The position numbers and the translations under genes were made by a program. Shown here in pieces: positions 34,944 through 43,109 of a DNA stretch of 64,000 nucleotides. Position 1 is the stretch's first letter. The number at the start of each line of letters is the position of its first letter. Below the pieces are notes generated by a model, which ran no database searches, had not been told where the DNA came from, and saw nothing but the letters and a program-made list of their open reading frames with translations. The stretch is from Rhodococcus spongiicola (lineage in GTDB: Bacteria > Actinomycetota > Actinomycetes > Mycobacteriales > Mycobacteriaceae), in NCBI RefSeq assembly GCF_004011835.1, contig NZ_RKLN01000005.1, forward strand, positions 371,064-435,063, written 5' to 3'.

Positions 34944-36692
34944 CTACCTCAGGAAACGACCGGCAGCATCCAGCGCGGGACCCGAACTACCTGCTCCCGC
35001 AACGAAAACCGCGAAAGCGAGATCGTTGTCGATGCCCACGAACCATCCGTGTGAACCTGTGCCGTTACCGTACTCCGCAGTGCCGGTCTTACCCGCGAGG
35101 TCCGGAAGATCCGCGAGTGTCGTCGCGGTCCCGTCCGTGACCGTCTCACGCATCATCACGCGCAGATCGTCGTCGACGGATGCCGGCGTCGGGGTGACGG
35201 TGCGATCCGCAGTGCCGGGCTCGCCGACGATCATCATCGGTGTGGGTGTCGAACCGTGGGCGATGGACGCGGCGACGAGCGCCATCCCGAAGGGCGACGC
35301 AGTTACCTGTCCCTGGCCGATCGCGGACTCGACCCGCTCGGCCGGTGTGTCTGCCGTCGGCACACTCCCGGTGACGGTGGTCAGCCCCGGAGTGACGTAG
35401 TCGATACCCAGACCGAACTGCAGCGCCGCCTGCTGAAGTGCGTCGGCGGGCAGCGAGACGGCCAGGCGGGCCATCGTGGTGTTGCAAGACTGCGCAAACG
35501 CGCTGTGCAGCGGAACCGATCCGAGATCGAAATTGTCGTCGTTGGGGATCTGGCGGCCCTCGATGTTCTCCGTTCCCGGACACGGCAGCACGGTGTCGGG
35601 CGTAACCTCTCCAGCCTGGAGTGCCGCCGAGGTGGTCACGGTCTTGAACGTGGATCCGGGCGGGTAGAGCCCGGTGAGTGCGATGGCGCCTTGCGCGTCG
35701 GCGGCACTGTTCTGTGCGACGGCGAGGATGGCACCGGTCGACGGTCGCAGCGCGACGATCGCCGCGGGCTGTGAGAGGTTCGCGAGCGCGTCCTCGGCCG
35801 CGGTCTGCATCCGCAGGTCCAGCGTGGTGTCGACGTTCGGGGCCTCGGGGCCGTCCTGACCGCCCACCCGGCGCGCCGTGCCGTCCGGCGCCACCACCTG
35901 CACCGCCCACCCCGCCGACGCATCCTGGCCCTGCTGCCAGACCGTCGCCAAGTCGGCGAGCACCGGCGACGACAGGGCCTTGTCGACCGTGAGTAGTCGG
36001 GTCTGCTCCACCAGTTCCACTCCAGGAATCGCCGCCAGTCTGTCCCGGATGGGCGCAATGTCTGAGTCTCGCAACGTGATTACCGTGACGGCTTGGCCGT
36101 CGTCCGACCCTGCGAGGTTGGCTCGTATCGAGTCCGCGGTAATCGTCGGCTCGATCGGGGCGAGCAACGCGGCGACCGCGGCCGGATCAGCCGACGGATG
36201 CAGGTTCACGAGCGTGACCACCTGTTGCGTCATGATCGGCTGTCCGTCGCTGGCACGTACCTGCGGGGGCCTTCCGGTCGTCACCGTGTACCGAATCGTG
36301 GAGTCGGCATCGAGGCCGGGTGCCAGCAGCGCCGGATCCCACGAAAGCCGCTGTTCACCCTCGACGTCCACGACCGTTCCCTCGGTGGAGTACTGCCATT
36401 GCTTTCCGTCGCCGAAGTCCCAGTCGGCGTCGAGGGTGAACGATTCGCCGCTCTCGGCGACCGTGAAGGTGTGCGCCTGGGCGTTCAGTCCGTCGAACAT
36501 CGCGGTGATCGCGGCCGAGGCGGCGGCCGGGTCGGTGGTCAGGTCCGCGGCAGCCTGGACGTCGCCGGCCGCGAGGGCATCGGCGAAGCGTTGCTCAGGA
36601 GAGGGGCTGTTCCCACTGCACGCCGCGATCACGAGAGCGAATACGGCGAGAACAGCGGTCAAGTTCGTCCGGGAGGCGATGCGCGCAGACAT
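34944..36692 (-). CDS. Penicillin-binding lipoprotein, active transpeptidase (Rv2864c-like)
   Basis: A 582-residue class B penicillin-binding protein anchored as a lipoprotein (lipobox IAAC, Cys25). Domain order is NTF2-like MecA_N (about 30-145), dimerisation region (150-260) and transpeptidase (285-582). All three active-site motifs are present: STFK with S347 and K350, SCN at 402-404, and KTG at 535-537. It would cross-link peptidoglycan at the outer face of the membrane and be a beta-lactam target. It is similar to the mycobacterial lipoprotein PBP Rv2864c. The gene lies 126 bases upstream of its inactive paralogue on the same strand, so the two are probably cotranscribed. Confidence 0.93.
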   Translation of the reverse strand: MSARIASRTNLTAVLAVFALVIAACSGNSPSPEQRFADALAAGDVQAAADLTTDPAAASAAITAMFDGLNAQAHTFTVAESGESFTLDADWDFGDGKQWQYSTEGTVVDVEGEQRLSWDPALLAPGLDADSTIRYTVTTGRPPQVRASDGQPIMTQQVVTLVNLHPSADPAAVAALLAPIEPTITADSIRANLAGSDDGQAVTVITLRDSDIAPIRDRLAAIPGVELVEQTRLLTVDKALSSPVLADLATVWQQGQDASAGWAVQVVAPDGTARRVGGQDGPEAPNVDTTLDLRMQTAAEDALANLSQPAAIVALRPSTGAILAVAQNSAADAQGAIALTGLYPPGSTFKTVTTSAALQAGEVTPDTVLPCPGTENIEGRQIPNDDNFDLGSVPLHSAFAQSCNTTMARLAVSLPADALQQAALQFGLGIDYVTPGLTTVTGSVPTADTPAERVESAIGQGQVTASPFGMALVAASIAHGSTPTPMMIVGEPGTADRTVTPTPASVDDDLRVMMRETVTDGTATTLADLPDLAGKTGTAEYGNGTGSHGWFVGIDNDLAFAVFVAGAGSSGPALDAAGRFLR

Positions 36693-36751
36693 GCCCTCGA
36701 TGATGCCCGAGTTACAGACCTCCGGGACGGTGGCGAACCTCGAGAAATCGA

Positions 36752-36781
36752 GTAATCATGTAATCAGTAATCACGTAATCA
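36752..36781. promoter_or_regulatory. Four GTAATCA repeats between divergent genes
   Basis: GTAATCA occurs at 36752, 36760, 36767 and 36775, in two near-identical 15-base blocks (GTAATCATGTAATCA and GTAATCACGTAATCA). Copies sit at 7-8 base steps, just ahead of the RHH-like gene and near the start of the divergent PBP gene. Such AT-rich direct repeats are typical RHH operator arrays. Confidence 0.6.
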
Positions 36782-36809
36782 GTGCCTTGGTCGACCGAGG
36801 AGGACGATC

Positions 36810-37370
36810 ATGAGGAGAGCACACGGTTTCGGATTCGGACGACCGGGCGGATGGCAGCAAGCCGACGTCCCCGACGCGTCCGACGCCGCGGAATGGTTCG
36901 CAGGCAGGCTTCCCGACGAGTGGTTCGTCGGCCCCGCTACCGTCGACGTGGACCGCGAGGAGATCGTCGTGACGGGCGCGCTACCGGCCGTCGAAGTTGA
37001 AGAGGGTGAGTCTTCGGAGGCTGCGGAGGCGGGACGTGTCGCCCGGTTCCGGGAATCCACGAGACCGGCGAGGATGCAGATCGCCGACGAAGCCGAAGCC
37101 CGATACGGACGAAAGGTTGCATGGGGCGTCACGATCGGCGATCGGCGGATCCTGTTCACTCACCTCGCGGTTCCCGTGATGACGCGGCTGCGCCAACCCG
37201 AACGCAAGGTCCTCGACACCCTCGTCGACGCCGGGGTCGCCCGCTCCCGGTCCGACGCGCTGGCCTGGACGGTGAAACTCGTCGGCACGCACACCGAGGA
37301 GTGGCTCGCGGAGCTACGCGAGGCGATGCGCAAGGTCGACGATCTGAGGACGGAGGGGCCACAGCTCTAG
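36810..37370 (+). CDS. Protein with RHH-like C-terminus, candidate regulator
   Basis: A 186-residue protein I do not recognise as a named family. The N-terminal half is Gly/Asp/Glu-rich (HGFGFGRPGGWQQADVPDA, EVEEGESSEAAEAG). The C-terminal 60 residues (RQPERKVLDTLVDAGVARSR, SDALAWTVKL, then EEWLAELREAMRKVDDL) look like a ribbon-helix-helix unit: a basic strand, then an Ser-Arg-Ser-Asp-Ala helix start. The ATG follows GAGGAGGA. It is divergent from the PBP pair, with four GTAATCA repeats in between. Autoregulation through these repeats is a reasonable guess, not shown. It is convergent with the carbonic anhydrase. Confidence 0.6.
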   Translation: MRRAHGFGFGRPGGWQQADVPDASDAAEWFAGRLPDEWFVGPATVDVDREEIVVTGALPAVEVEEGESSEAAEAGRVARFRESTRPARMQIADEAEARYGRKVAWGVTIGDRRILFTHLAVPVMTRLRQPERKVLDTLVDAGVARSRSDALAWTVKLVGTHTEEWLAELREAMRKVDDLRTEGPQL

Positions 37371-37381
37371 ATCCGCGACGA

Positions 37382-37876
37382 TCAGTCGAGGGCGACCTCG
37401 TTCAGCTTGCCGGTGGCGACGTCGAATACGAAGCCGCGCAACGATTCTGTGAGGGTGACGAACGGGCTCGCCTGGATGCGGCGGAGCGACTGCCGGACGT
37501 CCTCGTCGACGTCCGGGAATGCCTCGGCGGCCCACGCCGGCTTGACGCCGGTCTCGTCCTGAATAGTCCGTTTGAACTCGTCGTCGGTGAACGTGAGCAT
37601 GCCGCAGTCGGTGTGGTGTATGAGAATGATCTCGCGGGTGCCGAGGAGGCGTTGACTGATTGCGAGCGAACGGATCTCGTCATCGGTGACGACGCCACCC
37701 GCATTGCGGATCACGTGCGCCTCACCCTCGGCCAGCCCGAGCATCCGGTACACGTCCAGTCGTGCGTCCATGCAGGCGAGCACGGCGACTCGCTTGCTCG
37801 GCGGCATGGGGAGCGGCCCGGAGAAGGTCTCGGCGTAGCGCTTGTTGTTCTCGAGGTATTCGTCGGTGACGGTCAT
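37382..37876 (-). CDS. canA: Beta-carbonic anhydrase (Rv1284-like)
   Basis: A 164-residue zinc enzyme interconverting CO2 and bicarbonate. Zinc ligands are C35, H88 and C91 (ACMDARLD and HHTDCGM), with the D37-R39 dyad intact. The sequence closely follows M. tuberculosis Rv1284 in residues that I recall, such as PPSKRVAVLACMDARLDVYR and SLAISQRLLGTREIILIHHT. The ATG at 37876 (MTVTDEYLENN) gives the same N-terminus as Rv1284. The gene is monocistronic and divergent from the ABC-F gene. Confidence 0.94.
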   Translation of the reverse strand: MTVTDEYLENNKRYAETFSGPLPMPPSKRVAVLACMDARLDVYRMLGLAEGEAHVIRNAGGVVTDDEIRSLAISQRLLGTREIILIHHTDCGMLTFTDDEFKRTIQDETGVKPAWAAEAFPDVDEDVRQSLRRIQASPFVTLTESLRGFVFDVATGKLNEVALD

Positions 37877-38134
37877 CGGCGTCTCCCGGTTCGGTGGGGT
37901 CGGGTACCCACGTGCACGTCCCATGATGGTCTGTTTCACCACGACTGGGAACCCCTCCGTCCGTAGTGCGCGAAACAAATGGGTTGCGTCGAGGCCGAAC
38001 CAGCCATACCGTGGTTGACGTTCTGTTCCCGAGGATCGGAGAGGCCGTTGCTCCTGTCGAGGTGATCCGCGCCCGAGCGCGACGTGTGCATCGCCCACGT
38101 CTGCGCGACGCAACCTACCTCCAGGAGCATCCGC

Positions 38135-39739
38135 ATGGCTCAGTCCTCCACGTCCATTTCACTTTCCGACCTCACTTTCTCGTGGCCAGACGGGTCCAGC
38201 GTGGTCGACGGCCTCGACGCCGTAATCAGTTCGGGCCGAACAGGTCTGGTAGGGCTCAATGGGTCCGGCAAGTCCACGCTGCTGCGACTGATCGCCGGGC
38301 TACTGCAGCCGTCCCGTGGCTCGGTGACGACCCCTGGCACCGTTGCCTACCTCCCGCAGGATCTCGCCCTCGATTCGAGCGTGCGGATCGACGCGGTTCT
38401 CGGGATAGGTGACATTCGGCGGGCATTGGCACGCGTCGAGTCCGGCGCGGCGGCCGACACCGACTTCGACACCATCGGCGCCGCGTGGGACATCGAGGAG
38501 CGGGCGGTGTCTACGCTGCACCGACTGGGGCTGCGGCGCATTGTCACCGACGTAGGAGACCTCAACCGCACCGTGGGCGAATTGTCCGGCGGCGAAACGA
38601 CACTGCTCGGCCTCACGACGCAACTCCTCCACGAGCCGGACATCCTGCTGCTCGACGAGCCGACCAACAACCTCGACGACGACGGCCGGGCGCTGCTCAG
38701 CGCCGCGGCGCGGCAGTTCCCCGGCACCGTCCTGATCGTCAGCCACGACCGCGACCTGCTCGAAACGATGGACTCGATCGCCGAGCTGCGTGACGGCCGG
38801 CTTCGGATGTTCGGCGGCAACTACAGCGACTACCGGCGAACGATCGAGACCGAGCAGGAAGCGGCGCACGCTGCGGTACGCGAAGCACGCAGCGACGTCC
38901 GCAGGCAGAGCCGCGAACTCGTCGAGGCGCGGATCAAGCTCGACCGCCGCGAGCGATACGGGCGCAAGATGTACGAGAACAAGAAGGAATCCAGGGCCGC
39001 AATGAAGTTGCGTAAACGGGCGGCCCAGGAATCGGCCGGCAAGCTGCGCGGCAACCATATCGAGAAGGTCGACGACGCACGACGCGCGCTAGCCGAGGCG
39101 GAGGATCAGGTGCGCGACGACCGCGAGATCCGCGTCGACCTGCCCGACACGGCGGTGTTCCCGGGGCAGCAGGTGATCGCCCTTCCGGAAACACGCCTGC
39201 GCAGCGGCCAGACGATCGAGCTGACCGTCACCGGACCCGAGCGCATCGAGCTGGGCGGACGCAATGGCATCGGCAAGACGACGCTACTGCGCGAGATCGC
39301 GCTCCGCGGCGCAAAGGTGCCGTTCGGGCTGCTCCCCCAGCGACTCGACCTCTTCGACGACGCCCGATCCGTGGCCGAGAACGTCGCTGCGGCCGCACCA
39401 CACGCCCCGGCCGGGGAGATCCGCGCGGGCCTGGCCCGGTTCCTGTTCCGCGGCGCCGACGCCGACGCCCCGGTCTCGACGCTGTCGGGCGGCGAGCGGC
39501 TGCGTGCCGCCCTCGCGATGCTGCTGGCCCCTGATCCAGCACCTCGGCTGCTCATGCTCGACGAACCGACCAACAACCTCGATCTGCCGAGCCTTGAGCA
39601 CCTGGTGCAGGCGTTGAACGGATTCCGCGGCGCGCTGGTGGTGGTCAGCCATGACCACCGGTTCCTGGACGAGATCGGCATCACTCGACGACTCACGGTC
39701 GACGAGCACGGTCTCGAGATAGAAGGATGCGACCTATGA
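38135..39739 (+). CDS. ABC-F family ATPase
   Basis: A 534-residue cytoplasmic protein with two ABC domains and no membrane segments. Walker A motifs are [12 protein letters not shown] and [12 protein letters not shown]; signatures are ELSGGETTL and [10 protein letters not shown]; Walker B motifs are [14 protein letters not shown] and [14 protein letters not shown]. The linker (about residues 235-320) is long, basic and helical ([20 protein letters not shown]), as in ABC-F factors that bind the ribosomal E site. It may give ribosome protection against antibiotics or act as a translation factor; which cannot be told. The ATG at 38135 follows AGGAG. It overlaps the NmrA-like gene by 4 bases. The 258 bases upstream show only a small CGCGC/GCGCG hairpin and no convincing leader peptide. 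Confidence 0.93.
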   Translation: MAQSSTSISLSDLTFSWPDGSSVVDGLDAVISSGRTGLVGLNGSGKSTLLRLIAGLLQPSRGSVTTPGTVAYLPQDLALDSSVRIDAVLGIGDIRRALARVESGAAADTDFDTIGAAWDIEERAVSTLHRLGLRRIVTDVGDLNRTVGELSGGETTLLGLTTQLLHEPDILLLDEPTNNLDDDGRALLSAAARQFPGTVLIVSHDRDLLETMDSIAELRDGRLRMFGGNYSDYRRTIETEQEAAHAAVREARSDVRRQSRELVEARIKLDRRERYGRKMYENKKESRAAMKLRKRAAQESAGKLRGNHIEKVDDARRALAEAEDQVRDDREIRVDLPDTAVFPGQQVIALPETRLRSGQTIELTVTGPERIELGGRNGIGKTTLLREIALRGAKVPFGLLPQRLDLFDDARSVAENVAAAAPHAPAGEIRAGLARFLFRGADADAPVSTLSGGERLRAALAMLLAPDPAPRLLMLDEPTNNLDLPSLEHLVQALNGFRGALVVVSHDHRFLDEIGITRRLTVDEHGLEIEGCDL

Positions 39740-40581
39740 CCATCGCAGTGACGGGGGCCACCGGCTCCATCGGAAACAAGGTGCTCGAAAGGCTGGGCGG
39801 CGGCTCCAGCGTCCGTTTGATCGGAAGGAACCCGGAGCGTCTCGCGCCGCTCGCCGAGCACTTCGACTCCGGGTTCGCCGTGGCCACCTACGCCGACGGA
39901 CCTGCGATGACCGCCGCGCTGGATGGCATCCGGTTGCTGTTCCTCGTCTCCGGCCACGAGAGCGCCACCCGACGCGAAGAACATGCCACCGTGGTCGACG
40001 CGGCCCAGGCCGCGGGGGTCGAGCAGATCGTCTACCTGTCGTTTCTCGGCGCGGCGCCCGACTGCACGTTCACGTTCGGGCGGGACCACTACTACACAGA
40101 GAAGCGCATCCGACAGAGCGGGCTGAGATTCACGTTCCTGCAGGACAGCTGGTATCAATCGATGATCCCGCGGATGGTGGACGATCGGGGCGTCATCCGC
40201 GGTCCGGCCGGAGACGGACGCGTGAGCGCGGTGGCGCCCGACGACGTTGCCGACGCTGCGACCGCGGTCCTCACCGCCGGGAACGGCGACCACGACGGTG
40301 TCACCTATCGGCTCACCGGACCGGAAGCCTTCACCCTCACCGAAGCCGCCGAGATGATCACCACGGTGACCGGCCGGTCGGTGAGCTTCGAGAACGAGAC
40401 CCTCGAGGAGGCGTACGCGTCTCGCGCCCACTACGGGGCCCCGGAATTCGAGGTCGCAGGGTGGGTGACGTCGTACGCAGCGATCGCGGCGGGGGAGCTG
40501 GCGACGGTGACGCGCGACGTCGAGTCACTCACTGGCCGACCGCCGCGGACGTTCGCCGACTACCTGAGCAGCGCCACCTGA
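39736..40581 (+). CDS. NmrA/SDR-family NAD(P)-binding protein
   Basis: A 281-residue atypical short-chain dehydrogenase of the NmrA/quinone-oxidoreductase type. The N-terminal Rossmann motif is [20 protein letters not shown], followed by [10 protein letters not shown] at the second strand; there is no Tyr-x-x-x-Lys catalytic pair ([20 protein letters not shown] is the usual NmrA-like region). It probably binds NAD(P)H as a redox sensor or reductase. The start overlaps the ABC-F stop (ATGA), so the two are translationally coupled. Confidence 0.87.
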   Translation: MTIAVTGATGSIGNKVLERLGGGSSVRLIGRNPERLAPLAEHFDSGFAVATYADGPAMTAALDGIRLLFLVSGHESATRREEHATVVDAAQAAGVEQIVYLSFLGAAPDCTFTFGRDHYYTEKRIRQSGLRFTFLQDSWYQSMIPRMVDDRGVIRGPAGDGRVSAVAPDDVADAATAVLTAGNGDHDGVTYRLTGPEAFTLTEAAEMITTVTGRSVSFENETLEEAYASRAHYGAPEFEVAGWVTSYAAIAAGELATVTRDVESLTGRPPRTFADYLSSAT

Positions 40582-40646
40582 ACCTCCTGCGGTAGCGAGC
40601 GATGGATAAGCCGCTTGACAGTCGGTTCACACAGTGGCGCAACGGA

Positions 40647-40994
40647 TCAGCGAGCTTGCCGGGGTTGAGGATGGGTCACCCTGATCAGGTGGGCGCGCAG
40701 CGCATCGGCGACGACTTCGGCGTTCTCGAGCATAGGAATGTGGCCGACGCCTGAAAGGGGGACCTCTACGACGTGGTCAGGTAGCTCGTCGATCAGGCGT
40801 TGGATGCATCCGTTCCGCGTGAGGAGGGTGTCGACTTCGGACAGCATCAATGATGTCGGAGCGGTGACACGATGGAGGTCCTTGTCTTCGAGCGGTCCAT
40901 CGCGGAGATAGGCCAGGTGTATCGGCAGGTAGACCGGACAGCGAGAAACCGCACGAGGCACGTTCGTTGCGTCCTCGGCGGTGACGGCAGTCAT
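40647..40994 (-). pseudogene. C-terminal remnant of an alpha/beta hydrolase
   Basis: This 115-residue stretch ends with features of the last quarter of an alpha/beta hydrolase: a strand and loop (APTSLMLSEVDTLLTRNGCI), then the catalytic-histidine region (PLSGVGHIPMLENAEVVADA). The nucleophile elbow and N-terminal two-thirds are missing, and no matching frame continues upstream. It is best read as a decayed gene. Base composition here is lower in GC than the flanking operons. Confidence 0.5.
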
Positions 40995-41338
40995 GTCCCT
41001 GCTGAATTAGCAACAAGCAGGGCGCGTAAGTGTCCAGGAGTCCCAGGACACGACGTTGTCGACATCCGTTGCTCTGCTCCGGCTGTTGATGGCATGCTGA
41101 TGCGCCGGGTGTTCGTGTCCCTGCCGTATGCAGCGTGTCCGGATCAGAGGTCGGACGAGGAGCCAGACACCCGCCACGCGAGATCGACACCTCAGGCCTA
41201 CCCTTGTCCGCTGAGGAAGTTCGACACCGCTATGACTCTCTTCAGTTGCTGGTGTGCGCCGGCCAATCCGTCAACGCCTGGTGTGGTTGCACGGGCTTTG
41301 GCGTGCAGCATCCAGCGCGAGCGGACAAGGAACTTCGC
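40995..41338. other. Gene-poor stretch, no intact gene
   Basis: About 340 bases between the hydrolase remnant and the nitroreductase-hemerythrin gene. Open frames on both strands here have no protein-like character and a lower GC content than neighbours. No promoter, repeat or RNA gene could be recognised; it may be the eroded 5' part of the hydrolase gene. Confidence 0.4.
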
Positions 41339-42277
41339 ATGCATTCGAACAAGCTCGATTCTCCCTTCCCGGCTAACAACTTTCAGCAGCGCGTTATCGA
41401 TGAGTTCCGCGCGAACGCCGGTATCGTTGGTGGCGCCTTCCAGGGCTCGCCCCTGCTTCTGCTGACTACCGTGGGTGCACGGACCCGTCGCCGCCACACC
41501 ACCCCACTGGGCTATGTGGACGTCGACGGCAATCGCCTTGTTGTCGCCTCTGCGGGTGGTGCTGACCGTCACCCAGCCTGGTTGCACAATCTTCGGGCGC
41601 ATCCGGTGGTGACGGTCGAGGTTGGCTCGGATACCTACCCGGCGATCGCGTCCATACTGGCCGGTGCGGTTCAAGATCGCCTCTGGGAGGAGGTAGTGCG
41701 ACGGCATCCCGGTTACGGCGACTACCAGCAGATGACGACACGCGTAATCCCCCTGGTGGACCTCGGCCCCCTCCCATCGCGCGATGGGCTCGAGCGGGTG
41801 CAGGGCATGGGAGACTTCCTGAAAGAAGTACATCAGTGGCTGTCCGCCGAATTGGATGTCATCCTCGCGCAGGTCGACACGCTCATCGCAACGGCAGACA
41901 CCAAAACACCGGTGACGCTGCCGCCAAGAACGCTGCATGCTCAAATGCGTGAGCGTTGCGTTGCCTTCTGCGGAGCGCTCGAACGACACCACACGGGCGA
42001 GGATTTCGGCGCATTTCCAATGTTGGCGGAGACGTTTCCAGCCCTTGCGCCGACGCTGGAACGACTCAGAGCCGAGCATGTTGTGGTAGCCGAGATCAAC
42101 GCCTCTATCAGTGACCTCCTGGACGGCTACACGCCGGGAGCAAGTGACCCCCGTGAACTGCGAGTCAAGCTTCGCCGCCTTGTCGCACGGCTCCGCGAAC
42201 ACTTCGCGTTCGAGGAGGCGACACTCCTCGATGCACTCAATGCCGTTGCCGACGCACCACCTTCGAGCGGAGGTTGA
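41339..42277 (+). CDS. Fusion of a Ddn-type F420-dependent nitroreductase and a hemerythrin domain
   Basis: A 312-residue two-domain protein. Residues 1-145 form a split-barrel Ddn/DUF385 domain (GSPLLLLTTVGARTRRRHTT, ADRHPAWLHNLRAHPVVTVE), which binds deazaflavin F420 and reduces quinones or nitro compounds. Residues 160-305 form a hemerythrin (HHE) four-helix bundle, with likely iron ligands in KEVHQWLSAELD, LERHHTGEDFGAFP, RLRAEHVVVAEI and LREHFAFEEATLL. Together these suggest a redox enzyme coupled to an O2/NO-responsive diiron site. The ATG at 41339 is chosen because it opens the Ddn domain (PANNFQQRVIDEFR); frames further upstream lack homology. It is not in an operon and lies next to a hydrolase remnant. 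Confidence 0.8.
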   Translation: MHSNKLDSPFPANNFQQRVIDEFRANAGIVGGAFQGSPLLLLTTVGARTRRRHTTPLGYVDVDGNRLVVASAGGADRHPAWLHNLRAHPVVTVEVGSDTYPAIASILAGAVQDRLWEEVVRRHPGYGDYQQMTTRVIPLVDLGPLPSRDGLERVQGMGDFLKEVHQWLSAELDVILAQVDTLIATADTKTPVTLPPRTLHAQMRERCVAFCGALERHHTGEDFGAFPMLAETFPALAPTLERLRAEHVVVAEINASISDLLDGYTPGASDPRELRVKLRRLVARLREHFAFEEATLLDALNAVADAPPSSGG

Positions 42278-42308
42278 TCCGCGAATCGCCTCGAGCCGCG
42301 GTGAGTCT

Positions 42309-43109
42309 TCAGGCTTCCCGAGGTGGAGCCGCTTCCGGATCGACTGCGGGACCGGTGAACTCGGATTCGAGGCGCGCATTGGTCTGCTTCAGTTGCCAGT
42401 TGGTCCAGTGCTCGAGGCTGCCGGCCTGGTCGGCATCGAGCCGATCGCACAGCCGGTCCCAGTGGACGGCCACGCGATCACCCAGCCGCAGATCGGGCAC
42501 GAACGGGCCAGCGGGCGTACGCCACGAGGCGAATCCGTCCTCGAGGGGACCCAGCGTCAGCTTCGTTCCGTCGAAACGGAGCCGGCGGGAGCGCACCACC
42601 GCGGTGCCCGGCCGCAACTCGACGACGACACCGTTGCGGATCCTGCACGAGTCGAGGGCGTACAGCGGCTGAGCCTTGCCGGTACCGAGCAGTCGAGTCC
42701 ATGGATAGACGCCGAACACGTGGAATGCATGGGTGGGCGCGACCTCGGGCAGCAGGTCGTCGGTGAGATACCTCCAGTAGCTTCCGGCCCGAGCCCCCAG
42801 ACGGCCGAGCAGTTCCCGCCCGAAGCGGCCCCGATCCGCGGCCGCCGTCAGCTCGTTGCCGGTCCAGTATCCGCGCACCACCCGTTCGTCGAGTGGGTCG
42901 CCGCCCCCGGACATCTCGGCCAGCAGCTCGAGGTACGGCCACGCTCCGCTGAATCTCCTCGCCGCCGAGTCGACCTCGTGGACGGCCGCGCCCTCGTTCG
43001 CACAGGCGACGTGCCCGAGGACCGTCGATTCGGACGGGCCGCAGTATCCCAGGGCGTTGGGCGCGTACGCGTATCGTGCGAACAGCACCCGGCCAGCCCG
43101 GCCCGTCAC
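42309..43109 (-). CDS. Uncharacterised protein of hyp operons (DUF6390-like)
   Basis: A 266-residue soluble protein. Conserved-looking stretches include RYAYAPNALGYCGPSESTVL, GYWTGNELTAAADRGRFGRE and HAFHVFGVYPWTRLLGTGKA, plus DSCRIRNGVVVELRPGTAVV. I believe it is the DUF6390 family found beside hyp genes in actinobacteria, but cannot confirm. The GTG at 43109 overlaps the hypD stop by 4 bases (GTGA), so it is the last gene of the hyp operon and probably assists hydrogenase maturation. Cysteines in YCGP and DSCRIRNG could be functional. Confidence 0.75.
   Translation of the reverse strand: MTGRAGRVLFARYAYAPNALGYCGPSESTVLGHVACANEGAAVHEVDSAARRFSGAWPYLELLAEMSGGGDPLDERVVRGYWTGNELTAAADRGRFGRELLGRLGARAGSYWRYLTDDLLPEVAPTHAFHVFGVYPWTRLLGTGKAQPLYALDSCRIRNGVVVELRPGTAVVRSRRLRFDGTKLTLGPLEDGFASWRTPAGPFVPDLRLGDRVAVHWDRLCDRLDADQAGSLEHWTNWQLKQTNARLESEFTGPAVDPEAAPPREA

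Noticed and set aside
37877..38134. Antibiotic-responsive leader or attenuator upstream of the ABC-F gene
   Set aside because: No short leader peptide with its own ribosome-binding site and no terminator/antiterminator pair could be traced.
38300..39058. Antisense frames inside the ABC-F gene
   Set aside because: Shadow frames; both ABC domains read cleanly on the plus strand.
41135..41338. N-terminal extension of the nitroreductase-hemerythrin protein
   Set aside because: The added 68 residues have no domain character and the Ddn domain starts at the ATG at 41339.
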